Part shown: one piece after another, positions 1-10,564 of the stretch
Numbering within the stretch: position 1 is the stretch's first letter
Layout of the letters: each line of letters opens with the position of its first letter
From: Riptortus pedestris
Taxonomy: Eukaryota > Arthropoda > Insecta > Hemiptera > Alydidae
NCBI GenBank assembly: GCA_019009955.1
Contig: CM032230.1
Span: forward strand, 28,338,001 to 28,402,000
Reading direction: 5' to 3'
Length of the DNA stretch: 64,000 nt
Notes under the pieces: generated by a model
What the model was told of the DNA's origin: nothing
The model's database searches: none
Seen by the model: only the letters and a program-made list of their open reading frames with translations
Translations under genes and position numbers: made by a program

Positions 1-667
1 ATTAAGATTATTATGTATGAATGCTTAAATGTATTGTTTTTACCTTTAAATAAGAATTATATCCAATTTAGAGTGGTCACCATGTGCTCTAGCATTTTCA
101 TAGATAACGCCGATGGATTTTGATAATAACATTCACAGCTCTTAACGTCGGTACACTAAGTAATAATACGGATGAATTTCGATAATTAATTCACGTTAAA
201 TGCTCTTTTTGAGCGTATTTCGATCGGCAGTTCAAAGTTCACTCCCGGATTAGCCCTATATAAGGACCCCGACACGACGGATTAAAATCAGTCATATTCG
301 GCATCCTCTGGAGGGGAGACCCTGGTTCACGAGCGAGATTTAATCCTTCAGCTTGTTCCTCCCTGCCTAGTCTACTCTATCTCTCACGGCTAAGTCAGCA
401 CTTCTATTACACAGCTAAGTCTTTTTATTGTAATATAGACTAAGTATTATTAAGTGTCCCCCATTATAATTATAAAAGTGCCTTTTCATTCTAATCATTA
501 ATATTTATAATTGGTGAATATTTTTATTATAAATAAATTTATATATTTGAATTTTAACTTGAGTCGATTGTTGGTGGCCCTTCCTAAATTCTTGTTAGTG
601 GTTTGGTTGTGGGATTTTTTATATATTTCAGCTTCCACTGCTTATCGCCGCAGCCAGATCGCAACAA
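1..667 (+). other. LTR-like or other retroelement regulatory region
   Basis: This stretch has the layout of a retroelement long terminal repeat. A TATA box and initiator lie near 257-293, a T/A-rich region follows, a polyadenylation-type AATAAA lies near 531, and a TGG-starting GC-richer segment (TGGTGGCCCTTCC, near 573) could be a tRNA primer-binding site. Neither end can be fixed: no flanking duplication is visible and the left end may lie outside the window. No gag or pol frame follows, so it could be a solo LTR, or the promoter and first exon of an unrelated gene. The LTR reading is inference. Confidence 0.35.
257..293 (+). promoter_or_regulatory. TATA box plus arthropod-type initiator
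   Basis: TATATAA starts at 257 and TCAGTC lies at 288-293, with the initiator A at 290, 33 bp from the TATA start. This matches the TATA-Inr spacing and the TCAGTY initiator known for arthropod RNA polymerase II promoters. It predicts rightward transcription. No clear coding frame follows. Confidence 0.5.
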
Positions 668-699
668 ATACAAAATAAAAAAAAATAAAAAGATAAATT

Positions 700-1112
700 A
701 CCACATTTAAAAAAAAAAATTGTTCTTCATTTTTATTTATGTGAATGGTAGACTTCGCTACCCCAAGCGTTTCGGCAATGTAACGTAAGCTCCGGCCTTC
801 CATCTAAGTTTGAAAGACCCATTATTCTGGACCGAAATAAAAATAAAACATTAATTAAAGAAAATGCTTGGTTAATAATTAAAGATGTTTAAATGTGCGA
901 AAAACTACTTACAGTTTAGAATAGATCAACTTCACGACAAATAAATCTAATCTGAGTTTTATCTAATTGTTTACTAATCCTGAAGGGATCAGTTCAATGG
1001 ACTTAGACTCTAAATTCTCTGTAATAACTAGAATACCCACATAAAGAAAATTGCTGAAAATTAGCTTTTAATACGATAAAAATGAAGTGTCCGGTTTTTT
1101 TTTGCGGTTGAG
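700..1112 (-). pseudogene. Tc1-like transposon 5' end with transposase helix-turn-helix remnant
   Basis: Read on the minus strand, the piece begins near 1112 with TA followed by CACTCAACCGC, an A-run and CCGGACACTTC. That resembles the terminal inverted repeats of Tc1-like elements. Near 840-730 two adjacent frames give RIMGLSNLDGR and then EGRSLRYIAETLGVAKSTIH. Together these read as the first helix-turn-helix DNA-binding motif of a Tc1/mariner transposase, split by a frameshift. No DDE catalytic part follows; the remnant runs into A-rich sequence. It is a dead, truncated copy. Assignment rests on motif recognition only. Confidence 0.5.
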
Positions 1113-1204
1113 TGTAGATAGACTGGAATGACAAACAATTAATGAGATATATCTGTATATATCATATTAATTATATTTACTAAAGCTAGTGCTGTAATGA
1201 ATCA

Positions 1205-1740
1205 GAATCACTTTTATCTCCTAAAAGAAGGGGTGGGGTCAACAAAACGTATTTGCATATATCTCACAAAATAAAAGTTCAATAAAAACAATATTTGCTA
1301 TTTAACTTTGTAATGAAATGGTTCATGATATAACAGCTTATTTGAAATGAGTCTTATTTGTCACTTTGCTGAAGGCCCAAAACAGAAAAATGCAAATATC
1401 TCAGTTAATATTCAAGGTAGAGAATAAATATACTCAATTCTTTGTCGGAACAAGTAATGTGACAACATGATTGCTTGATTGAGGCCTTATGGCCAAAATG
1501 ATGTTAATTTTTAATGATTGTGACATAATTTCAAATGCCCAGTTGCAGGCTTTGAAGATCGAAAATTGTTTAATTTTCCTCTTATGCCATTTATTTGTAC
1601 TGTGACACAATGTATATAACAATATTTATAGTAAATTTAATTTCAGATATTTAGAATTTTTGAACATGTTTGAGTACATGTCACATAAGACAATGAAGTA
1701 TTTTATATTTAAGCTTGGAATAGAACGTTTCATATATATT
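1205..1740 (+). repeat. AGCAGA element, internal fragment (interrupted)
   Basis: Body sequence of the AGCAGA family (AAATGCAAATATCTCAGTTA and TATTTATAGTAAATTTAATT type blocks) without either terminus. It is split between AGAATAAAT and TGTATATAAC by a second repeat at about 1426-1611. The complete copy at 1766 follows closely, and further body sequence resumes after it at 2674, so the complete copy may itself have inserted into this older one. Confidence 0.65.
1426..1611. mobile_element. Unclassified short repeat (repeat B) inside an AGCAGA copy
   Basis: About 185 bp starting near CTTTGTCGGAACAAG and ending near TACTGTGACACAA. It interrupts an AGCAGA body that resumes cleanly on the other side, so it is an insertion. 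A second copy, at 3041-3112 and 3712-3800, is itself split by an AGCAGA element. The ends look weakly inverted (TTTGTCGGAACAA against TTGTGTCACAGTACAA). No coding capacity seen. Probably a small non-autonomous transposon; class unknown. Confidence 0.5.
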
Positions 1741-1765
1741 AACGTTAATATTTGATGAGTAAATG

Positions 1766-2508
1766 AAAAGTCCGTCACGCAGGGGCTGTGTAAACTAAGC
1801 AGATTTCCCTCTTGAAGTTTTCCAATAGATAAATCTGCATATTGGTAACGTACCACGGTGAATATTAAGTGAATAAATACAAACAGTAATGAGAAATATC
1901 TCAGTCTATTTTATAACCTCCAACGGAAAGCTTCTGAAATGAAAACAAACAGTTCTGCCAACCTTTCACCGGAAAAAAAACAATTACTGAAATATATTAA
2001 ATAACGTATTAATTTTATTGAAATCTATTTTCTATTTATATTACTGTAATTTATAATGATCCAGAATAATGTTTATATCGGTCAATCAAATTTTAGTAGT
2101 CCAAGAATTTAAGACAGGGGAGTCACCAGAACATATTTGCATGTATCTGGTATAATAAAGTTCTCTTGAAAACAATATTTGGAATTTAACTTGGAAAAAT
2201 GTGGTTTATTATATAACAGAGTATTGTTTATGTAACATCAGTACACTTGAGGGTTTGCTGAAGGCTGAAAACTGCAAATATCTTGGTTAATATTCAATTT
2301 AGAGAATAGATGTATCTAAGAATATTTATAGTACATTTAATATGCAATAAAATTGATTCTATATAAACATTTTTCGATCCAACCCTCTAACCCCCCCTTC
2401 CCCTGGTCCGATTACAGCCATTAACTAACTTGATTTTAGTTTAGCACGAAAAGCTTAAATATCGAGTTTGGTAACGATAAAACAATAATTGCGACCTCTA
2501 GAACTGTA

Positions 2509-2582
<74 letters not shown>

Positions 2583-2673
2583 TAGGACCGATAGACATTT
2601 GAAGAAAAATGTCGAGAATCGAGTCATGAGTTCGACCTCATAGCTAATTTCCCTTAAGGGAAATCTGCTAAAA
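1766..2673 (+). mobile_element. AGCAGA element, complete copy (HINE/DINE-1-like)
   Basis: Both ends are present. The 5' end is AAAAGTCCGTCACGC, followed by the hairpin-forming CGCAGGGGCTG and then AGCAGATTTCCC. The 3' end is TTTCCCTTAAGGGAAATC then TGCTAAAA. The body carries AATATCTTGGTTAATATTC, a C-rich tract near 2388-2405, and an (AC)n(AT)n microsatellite at about 2509-2580. This is the long subfamily, in which GCAGATTT is followed about 25 bp later by AAATCTGC, giving an extra 5' hairpin. Asymmetric inverted termini, a microsatellite and a 3' palindrome are known for non-autonomous Helentrons; the class is inferred, the repeat itself is seen directly. Confidence 0.8.
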
Positions 2674-2830
2674 TGCAAATATCTCCATTAGTATTCGTGA
2701 CACAAAAATAGAATAGAATAACCATTATAGAAAATTAAATTTGCAACAACAATGGTTATTATATTTAATGTTTCCATCTTCTCATAATATAGAAAATATT
2801 CTGAATTTTCGAAATTCTTTCATTGAACCG
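2674..2830 (+). repeat. AGCAGA element, internal fragment
   Basis: Body sequence (TGCAAATATCTCCATTAGTA, then AAATTAAATTTGCAACAA) directly abuts the 3' end of the complete copy. This fits the complete copy having landed in an older one whose first part is at 1205-1740. From 2830 to 3040 I see nothing assignable. Confidence 0.5.
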
Positions 2831-3112
2831 TTAATGCATTATTTGTGGCTGCCATAAAGTGTGGGAGTCTTTAATGCCACATGATTTGTTCTCAATTCAA
2901 ATCAATCTATACGTGGGTGTACGCTTTTATATCTGCTGTTTTTTGTCCGAGAAAATTCGTTACTGAATTTCAGATATTATTTAATGGTTCTCAGTAAGCT
3001 CCTACTAACGACACAAACCATTTATATATTATTTGTTATGACACTCACTTCTTTGTCGGAAAAAAAATAATGTGACGACTTTATTTAGCCTTATGGCCAA
3101 AATGATGTTAAT

Positions 3113-3711
3113 TTTTAGCAGATTTCCCTTGAGGGAAATCAGCTATTGAGGTCGTACTCATGACGCGAGTTTCGAAGAATTTCTTCAAATGTCCATCGAT
3201 CCTACCCAGAAGATGACGAAAATGAGGTCAGTTCAAAATTATATATATATTTGTCCGTTAACGCTCTAGCGGTCGCAATTTCTGTCTGATCGTTATCAAA
3301 CTTTATATTTAAGCGTTTAACGTAAAAAGAAAGATCAAGTTCGATAATGGCTGAAATCTGACCAGTGGGAGGGGGGGGGTTTAGAGGGGAGGTTTTTTGA
3401 AAATTCAAAATATCTCCGTTACCATACGTCGGATCGAAAAGTTGTAGAGAGTCAATCTTATTGCAAATTAAATTTACTATAAATATTGTTCTATACATTT
3501 AGTCTTTATCTTTGAGTTATTTGCATTTGTATGCATGCGTGTGGTCGGCATGAGTCGGCTATGTTCGGGACTCTCCGCTTAGAGCTAGTGTGGGCTGTTT
3601 CGGTAACTATTCGTCCCTCGTGAATAGGTTTAGATATCCCTTCATACTACAGCTGTTATTAGGCGGATTTCTCTATTGTAAAACTTCACGTGGGAAATCT
3701 GCCTAGTTTAA
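3113..3711 (-). mobile_element. AGCAGA element inserted in repeat B
   Basis: Minus orientation. The 3' end TTTTAGCAGATTTCCC with its palindrome is at 3113 and the body follows. The copy stops at CTAGTTTAAC, after the 5' AGCAGATTTCCC motif, so the outer 28 bp of the usual 5' end are missing. Near 3520-3650 it contains extra GC-richer sequence (GTCGGCATGAGTCGG region), also seen in degenerate form at 10840-10930. The microsatellite is short (about 3241-3252). Confidence 0.75.
3202..3498 (-). other. Open frame of 98 codons shared across AGCAGA copies
   Basis: The frame starts MYRTIFIVNLICNKID, runs through FDPTYGNGDILNFQ, a proline-rich PPPPTGQ, ISAIIELDL and FDNDQTEIATARALTDKYI, crosses the microsatellite as tyrosine/isoleucine, and ends SSSSG-stop. 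Parts of the same frame stay open in copies near 9661-9849, 13706-13888 and 25566-25808. In the copy at 40213 the same frame reads on with a single stop. No domain recognised and no signal peptide or membrane segment clear. It could be the relic of a small coding region in the family progenitor, or chance in a young repeat. Shared descent makes the copies non-independent evidence. Confidence 0.3.
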
Positions 3712-3800
3712 CATAATTTGAAATGCCCAGTTACAGGCTATGAAGCTGGAAAATTGTTTACTTTTCCTCTTATGCCATTTCTTTGTACTCTGAGACATCT

Positions 3801-4128
3801 AATTAATGATGAGAATATGAAACTGGGCATGAGGCTTTCTTATCCCTCCACAGCTTTTACTCGGAGGCCAGATTTCACTTCTACATAGTTCTGAGCCTGG
3901 AACATTCCACTGAATGCTTTGATGAAAGCAATGTCATATTTACTCCCTTTTGCTTTAATTCTTCTTTTTTTTTTTTTTTTTTTTGAATGAAAATACCTTT
4001 TTAAAAGTTATTCTTTGACGATCGCTAGGACATTTATTTGACTGGATGTATTTTTATTTTACAGTGAGGGCAAAACCTTTTATAAACGGAATTGTTTGTA
4101 CATATGCGCGCGCGAATAGTTACGTAAG

Positions 4129-4159
<31 letters not shown>

Positions 4160-4290
4160 CAAATATTACAGTTTATGTATTACAGTACAAGGCAAGGGTG
4201 GACACTCTTCTTTTAATTCGGTAGATGAATAAATGATATTCTGGACGTAATGTTATCATTATATAGGCCTTAATTTTAGTTTCATGAGTA
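3801..4290. other. No gene seen; poly(T) and (AC)n
   Basis: Contains a poly(T) run near 3966-3984 and an (AC)n microsatellite at 4129-4157 preceded by GCGCGCGCG. No coding frame or recognisable element. Confidence 0.6.
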
Positions 4291-4740
4291 CTCAATATTT
4301 AATCACTTCATTTAAAATCTGAATGGTGGGCTCATTAATAATTGAAATCGCACTAAGAGGTGTAGAGGTTTAAATGAGGTGTAATATCAAATATTTGTAA
4401 TATCTCCGATATTAAGAGTCGGATCGGAAAATCTTTTGCAATCAATCTTTTTAACATTGAAATACTCTGCAATTGATATTCTATACATATCTTCTCTAAC
4501 TGCATTATTGAGCGAGTTTCTTGTTTTCAGTGTTCAGTTAACCCCCACATGTACTCGTGGAATTTTAACATGAGGGAAGTTTACCAATAAACATATCATG
4601 TCTGATTTAAATTTCAAGTAATTTTTACATTGGGTTCTTATTATGGGTGAAATAGAGAATATAATGTAGTGTGACGTCATCTGCTTAGCTTGTGATTCAT
4701 CTTTATGACGAACTTCAGATATTCACGCTAATTCTGCTGT
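4290..4740 (-). repeat. AGCAGA element, degenerate fragment
   Basis: Decayed minus-strand body: TAATATCTCCGATATT, GTCGGATCGGAAAATC and AACCCCCACATGTACTC, followed by TGTGACGTCATCTGC, the CRE-like block of the long subfamily. Ends not recognised. Confidence 0.5.
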
Positions 4741-4895
4741 TGTGAGCACGTTGTTTAGATAATTCGGTTTACCTCACTTGGCTTTGAAAAAAATGATGAT
4801 TATGGATACCGATTTTGGAATAAGGAAATCAACAATATCAACCTAGATTCAACAATAGTTGTACTATTTAATAATCGAAGGCTTTGTCTCTAGAC

Positions 4896-5377
4896 CAGGT
4901 GTGGACAACCTTTGACATGTTGCCAAACTTTAGTGTGCAAATACGTCCGCGGACCGCTTTTAAAAGTTATGCATTTTAAAGTAGTGTTCATAATTTTTAA
5001 TGTTAGATATCAGACATGAAATTATAACGACAATGTAAGTATAATACTATTTATTTAAATAACAAAATGAAATGAAAAAAAAAAAATAGATACAACAAGG
5101 TACAATCAATGAGTTTGAATTTGGGAGCTAATCCATCGATGTTTGGATTAATTCCATTGATACAAAGACGAAAAGAATTTTCCAAACTATCATCAGTCAG
5201 CCTTGTACAATGTTTTGGTTTATTAATTTTCATCAATGAAAAGAACTTTTCTCATTTATAAATACTGCAAAACGCATAAATCTTTCCTCATCTTCTTCAT
5301 TTGGAGTTAGTAGAGTAATATTTTTGTTTAATTGTGTTTTTCAAAATGTTTCGCGGGCCGGGGGTTGCCCAAACATG
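4896..5377 (-). mobile_element. hAT transposon remnant with 8-bp target-site duplication
   Basis: The 482-bp element is flanked by identical CTCTAGAC at 4888-4895 and 5378-5385. Its ends are CAGGTGTGGACAACC and, inverted, CATGTTTGGGCAACC, matching the CAG...CAACC termini of hAT elements. On the minus strand, 5280-5110 encodes the C-terminal dimerisation end of a hAT transposase. I read CEKFFS-like EKFFSLMKINKPKHC followed by TRLTDDSLENSFRLC, which aligns with the RSRLTDEHL motif of Charlie/SPIN-type transposases. The catalytic core is absent and stops interrupt the frame, so this is an internally deleted non-autonomous copy. Superfamily call is firm from termini, duplication size and protein together. 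Confidence 0.85.
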
Positions 5378-5385
5378 CTCTAGAC

Positions 5386-7283
5386 AATGATGAATACACT
5401 TTTTTTTCCTGATGTCATTAGCCACCCCCGAGCAAGACTCCAGGGATTCTCGTGTTCTTAGAGAGTGTTCGAATCGACGTACAACCACCGTTAACCAAGG
5501 AGGAATGAGTTGTCTCCAGTTGATTGACGCGCCCCATTGTGCTCGGAGGGTCTGTGGTCAGCTCCCTCACCTGCTTCAGCCCGCTTTCGAACGGGATCAA
5601 GAGAATCGTTAGTCATCCCGAAAGGCTGTCAGAAGTACAAACTATGGAGCATATAAAGAAATGGCTTTGGAGGCAGTTTGTGAGTACTGTATAATAAGAG
5701 TAGCACTTGTAGGAGTGGAATTGAGTTAGGAGTGAGTTGAGGGGAGTGACTCGCAACCACTGTACAATATTTAAGGGTGACAGGAGATTCCAGCCTTTGA
5801 TATATCACCCTGCTTTGGACAGCATTTGGCTGACTTCCTCATAGACACCCAACCAGTTCATCAAGATTTCCTTTCAACCATATCAGATTTACTTCTCTAT
5901 CTCTACTCCAAGTAATAATTTATTGGAAATGTAAACGTTCGATAAACTCAAACACTAGTAAATAACGTTGGCTTTAAGATGACAAATATATTAAATGTAC
6001 TACAGTCCTTCTTTACACTTAGTTCATTAGAGGTATAGTATTAAAATCAAAGGAGATAAGGGGGTGGGGGTTATTTATGCAAATTAAAGCCTTGGTCTAA
6101 TCACACTTTGTAAAAAACCTTAGCCGTAAGTACGATTCCCACCATGTTAATAGGAATGTATTTATAGACGCACTGATTAAATAAAATCCTTAGTCCCACC
6201 CTGCAAAGTATACGTTAATAAATAAAAATCAAAACATTACATTTCTAAAATTTTAATTTCACTAGTCACTATTATTATATATGTATATTAATTTAACCTA
6301 CCTCTGTAGATTTTTTAATCTTTTTTATTGGTTTTTATAAGGTGGCTTTACCTTTACTATTTTAGTATAATAACAAGAAAATGTGAGAATCGCTTTAATT
6401 GCGACACACCTAAATAAATAAATAATTTAGTTAGCCAGCATGTTCCGAAAACATCCGTCGAATAGATTTTTTAATTAATTTATTTAATTTAAATAAGTTC
6501 AGCAACGCAGGCGAATTACACATTATAAAAGTGTCATTAAAAAGTGAAATGCAAAACAAAAAAAAACCAAACAACAACAAACGGAAAAAGAGTGAACCCG
6601 TCGAATAGAGTTTGCGTAAACTAAGCAGATGTTCTACCTGCAGAAATGACACACACGCGCTATTTGTTGCAGATTGTGGAAGGAAGGCTTGTTTTTTTCT
6701 ATAATTCTATGACATTCAATTTATGTTATCCAGTGGATGTTTCGAAAATGTTAGTATTCATTTATTTTTATTAAATGAAAGCAACGTAATAGGACAATTT
6801 TTTCTGTTTATTTTAACAAAACATACAAATATTAGTTATTTTCAAACTGATGTCCCAAAGTATTCTCATTAGCATTATTAAGTTATATATTGGGAGAAAT
6901 GAATTTCAAACCAGACAGAATACTTTAACCAACATGGTACTGTCAGTTCATTATTATATTACTTTGTTAATTTTTTTAATAAAGTAAACTAGTAAAATGG
7001 TTTTTAAAATTTAATTTTAAGAGTAATTGTAAGGTCCACAATTACATGTAGAAGAAATTGCTCTCAAATCTACTGATTAGTATTTTATTTTATTAAAAAA
7101 TACTTTTGAAGTCTCTGATTCATCTTCAACGCTCTTAGTACAGATGATCATCGTTTTTCCAGTCCTTCGTTCTGATAAGGTTACTCGTTTAGCCGATGAA
7201 ATGCCCAAGTACACTAGGAGCGCCTATAATTTCCTCAAAGTGTAAATAGGTTTTAAAATATCTACCGAATTTTCAAAGATCAA
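5386..7283. other. Unassigned region; faint SINE and AGCAGA traces
   Basis: 5400-5640 is GC-richer than its surroundings and may be part of a retroelement, but no domain is visible. 6070-6190 resembles the tRNA-derived SINE head (AAAGCCTTGGTCTAATCAC then GTACGATTCCCACC). 6604-6650 resembles a decayed AGCAGA 5' end (GCGTAAACTAAGCAGATG). The remainder is AT-rich with no gene visible. Confidence 0.4.
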
Positions 7284-7294
7284 TTTCGTTTTAT

Positions 7295-7524
7295 TATTAT
7301 TATTATTTATTAACGTCCACTTTTTTTGCAACTGAGGCTAATTGGGACGGGTTATCTACAGGTTACCACCCTTTTCTAGCCAGGGTGGGATTTAGGATGT
7401 TATTTAATGAATTTCGTCACTAAATAATTTCCTTTGCCCAGGCGAGAATCAAACTCGTCATTCTAGGTTTACCATGTGAAATTAAAGTCAACGCTTTAAC
7501 TCACATGGCTAACCTGGGCCTCCG
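7295..7524 (-). mobile_element. tRNA-derived SINE with 11-bp target-site duplication
   Basis: Flanked by TTTCGTTTTAT at 7284-7294 and 7525-7535. Read on the minus strand it begins GGCCCAGGTTAGCCATGTGA, continues GTTAAAGCGTTGACTTTAA and has a B-box-like GAGTTTGATTCTCGCC. A tRNA-unrelated body follows (GGTAACCTGTAGATAACCCG) and the tail is (TAA)n. The head resembles a tRNA-Leu type gene. Related copies are at 14828-15530 (interrupted), 30705-30785 (3' part) and 60363-60585 (5' part). It would be transcribed by RNA polymerase III and mobilised by a LINE; which LINE is unknown. Confidence 0.8.
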
Positions 7525-7535
7525 TTTCGTTTTAT

Positions 7536-8530
7536 GAAAATAAATAAAAATTAAATTATTTATCAATGGATTTTTCAATTTCTCAAATTAAAACTTAAAA
7601 CAGACTTAAGTAGTTATGTGATTTTAAGGGATGTCGATTTAGCTGTATTTAGTCCGATTTTAGAACAATTCATTTTTAAATGGTATTCATTCTGAGGATA
7701 ATTCAATAGTATTCGTTCTGATATCAATTCTTTTAAAAATGAAAATATTGTCGTAGAAATTAGGTTGAAAGTTAAGGTACCGAGCGGGTTGATAAATGAG
7801 TTTGTAGTTCTGAGAATTTCTGTATTAAAACAGTGTATATTGAAGGAATAATACTTTCAATTCGATACAAAACCGCACTCATGTCAAAAATAGAACAAAT
7901 AATTTATTATTGTCGGTGTCAATACTTCTTCAGCAATGTTTCGCAAATATTACAATAATCACAAGGGGTAGCCTGATGATAAAGAAATTCACATTCTTTG
8001 TTATCCGGGGATGGAACAGCCCCGTCCGACATTTCTATCGATGTGAGAAGTCATGTGGAACAAAATAAAGGTGATCTAAAAAATTGAGGAACCTTTATAA
8101 AATTTATTTGTTACGAAAGTACAGACAAACCGTAATTACTTAGTTTTATTTGGATTATGAAAGGGAGTGGGTGGTGTGGATTTAGTGCTGAAAACTGTGG
8201 GTTGCTGTGTAAATATTTACGCTGACAGACACAAGGCATAGCGAGATTTATAAAGCCACATCTGTTCCCTGGAGCTCGATTGTAGCTGGCACCCGAAACA
8301 CACATGTCCTCCATACTTTATCTTCCTCTCATTTAACCTATGCAAATTTGCCTGAAACTCTTGCTACCGTGTCACTGAATTCCAAAGCGGTGACTTTCAT
8401 AATTTCTCTCAAAATAAAACTTTTGTCTCCATAACTTTCTGAGCAAATATTTAAGATTGTTTGAGGGTACGCAAAGTGTATCTTGCTGTTATGAAATTTC
8501 AGATTTTATTAGCACATTTATCCCCTTTAT
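7536..8530. other. No gene seen
   Basis: AT-rich, with only short chance frames on both strands. No element termini or known domain recognised. Confidence 0.5.
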
Positions 8531-8542
8531 TAGCACACTTAA

Positions 8543-9638
8543 CCCCTCAGACCCAACTCAAATATTTTGACTAAAAAATTTTTTTTCATGTTCTATATGT
8601 TTACAGAAACATGGGAAAAATAGTGAAAAAAATCCTAATTTCCTAATTGTAATTTTATTGAAAATTTCAAATTGTGTCCAATATATTGGACACCGGGTCT
8701 CAACAGACATATTTTTTACAAATTATTCTACTGATAAGGATTTGGATAAATAAATAAAATACACTTTAGTAATATTTTTTTAAGTGATAATAAACAAATT
8801 TACATCATAGAAAGTTACAAATAATAAATATTGAACAAAATTTAACTGTGAAATAATATAAAACAAATCCTTATTTTTGTAATGCACAAGTGGCATTTGC
8901 ATTTAACACAATAAAATTTAGTTTTTTTTTTGTGCAACCTTTCATTTTGCATCTACTTGCATCTTTTTTATCATCAATATCTGGAAAATGTTCAAATCCA
9001 TCATTCCTAACATCAGAATTTGGTCTCACTTCAGCTCTTGCTTTCTTTGCAAGGGGTTCTTCACTACTGGATTCTTCAAGACTAGGTCTTCCTCTTTTTT
9101 CTTTCTATTTCTGAGGTAAAACTTTCAGCAATTTGCATTTTAAAATTTAAAAGATCTAAAATATTGTTTATCACATCAAAATAATAATCATAAATGTCCA
9201 TAAGTAAATTCCTCCATAGAATATATGTATTAGTGAAATGCAACACTTGAGACCCGATGTCCAATATGTTGGACATCCATATTTATTAGAAAATACAATA
9301 ACCAGGGGAAAAAAATACTTTTTTTTTAAACAAACACGACTTCTAGAGGCTTCTTGCTACTTAAAAATAATTTTTTCACTTATATACATGCAAAATTAAA
9401 TCTATGAGACATTTATTTACTCATGGTTTTAATAGGTGAAACAGCAATATCAAAAATTGGATGTTCAAAGCGCTAGAAATGCCACTACAACAGGTATAAA
9501 CCAGAAAAAGGCTCACAATTGAAAGGTTAATACCTAAAATCATTATTAAAATCGATTTTTCTGCCAAAGAACATCAATCCATGAAGATATAGCATTGAAA
9601 AAGACATGTCCAATATATACACAGTGGGTCTGAAGGGG
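8543..9638 (-). mobile_element. piggyBac-like element, non-autonomous, in an AGCAGA hairpin
   Basis: 1096 bp between TTAA duplications at 8539-8542 and 9639-9642. Termini are CCCCTCAGACCCAACT and, inverted, CCCCTTCAGACCCACTG. Subterminal motifs repeat: TGTCCAATATATTGGACA near 8676 and a near-identical palindrome near 9259, each beside GGGTCTC or its complement. The minus strand at 9110-8860 keeps the C-terminus of a piggyBac transposase: a basic-acidic linker (KEKRGRPSLEESSSEEPLAK), then a cysteine-rich tail reading SRCKMKGCTKK and, after a one-base shift, FYCVKCKCHLC. The DDD catalytic core is missing. The flanks, TTAGCACAC-TTAA and TTAA-GGAAAAACAG, are the two halves of an AGCAGA 3' palindrome. 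Confidence 0.75.
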
Positions 9639-10262
9639 TTAAGGAAAAACAGTTGTTGTACTAATGACGCGATTTTCGAAAAATGTCCTCAAAATGTCCA
9701 TTAATCCGCTCTAACGGTAGCAATTTTTGTTTTATCGTAGACAAAATCGACGAAACTTTTATGCAAATCTCAAGTTCGTTAGTTGCTGAAATCTGAACAG
9801 TAGAAGAGGAGGAATTTTGAAAATTCAAAATATCTCCGTTATTATACATCGGATAGAAAACTTGACAGGATCAATCTTCTTGCAACTATTATGCTTTATA
9901 AATGTTGTCATATACATTTTATAACTATCTTGATCGGCGAACGAGATATTTTTTAGTTTTCAGTGTTTACTAAACCCCACTCCTACTCTTGTCAAATTAA
10001 CAATAAGCTGTTATATCATGAACCAATTTATATGAAAGTTAAATACCCATTATTCTTTTCATTGAGCTTTTAGCAGATTTTACTGTGTGAGATACATGGA
10101 AATACATAGTGTGATGTCATCAATTAAGATTTTTTATGATCTTTATTTGTTTTCAGTCTTCAGTAAACCCTCACTTCTACTGACAGAGTAATTGTGACAA
10201 TGTCTCATTTCAAAATGTGGGAAATCTGCTAAGCTTACTCAGCCCATGCGTGACGGAACTTT
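9639..10262 (-). mobile_element. AGCAGA element carrying the piggyBac insertion
   Basis: After the TTAA, the copy continues with GTTGTTGTACTAATGACGCG and the whole body to GGGAAATCTGCTAAGC, ending in CCATGCGTGACGGA. The outer part of its 3' palindrome lies left of the piggyBac at about 8530-8542. The microsatellite is lost. It contains the TGATGTCATCAATTAAGATT block of the long subfamily. Confidence 0.7.
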
Positions 10263-10351
10263 ACTTTTTTACCCTCGCAAAAAAGGATACAAACTGAACG
10301 AGGAACTGCTCAATGGCATTTAAAACTCAGTTGACTGTGCATGGTAGAATA

Positions 10352-10410
10352 AGCAGAAGTCTTTCACCGCAAGGCCAGTGTAAACTAAGCAGATTTCCCT
10401 CGTACTGCAA
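10352..10410 (+). repeat. AGCAGA element, 5' end only
   Basis: A decayed 5' terminus (GTCTTTCACCGCAAGGCC, then GTGTAAACTAAGCAGATTTC) with no body behind it; the next recognisable sequence is unrelated. Confidence 0.5.
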
Positions 10411-10564
10411 TGCCACGCTGCTAATCTTTCACAATCTTTCGTAGTCACACGCCATTGTAAGAAGAACTTGTAATGTAAGATAGACATGAGAACTATAGTC
10501 GCTCATGTGCTATAACAAGTGAAAAATCGCTTTAGAATTTAGTGGGATTTTACAAAGCACAGAA

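Larger units (their letters stand above)
3041..3800. repeat. Repeat B, second copy, split by an AGCAGA element
   Basis: The halves at 3041-3112 (CTTTGTCGG to GTTAATTTTT) and 3712-3800 (ATAATTTGAAATGCCCAG to TGTACTCTGAGACA) match the uninterrupted copy at 1426-1611. That copy therefore serves as a pre-insertion sequence. Comparison shows about 10 bp of repeat B (AATGATTGTG) missing at the right junction. Confidence 0.7.
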
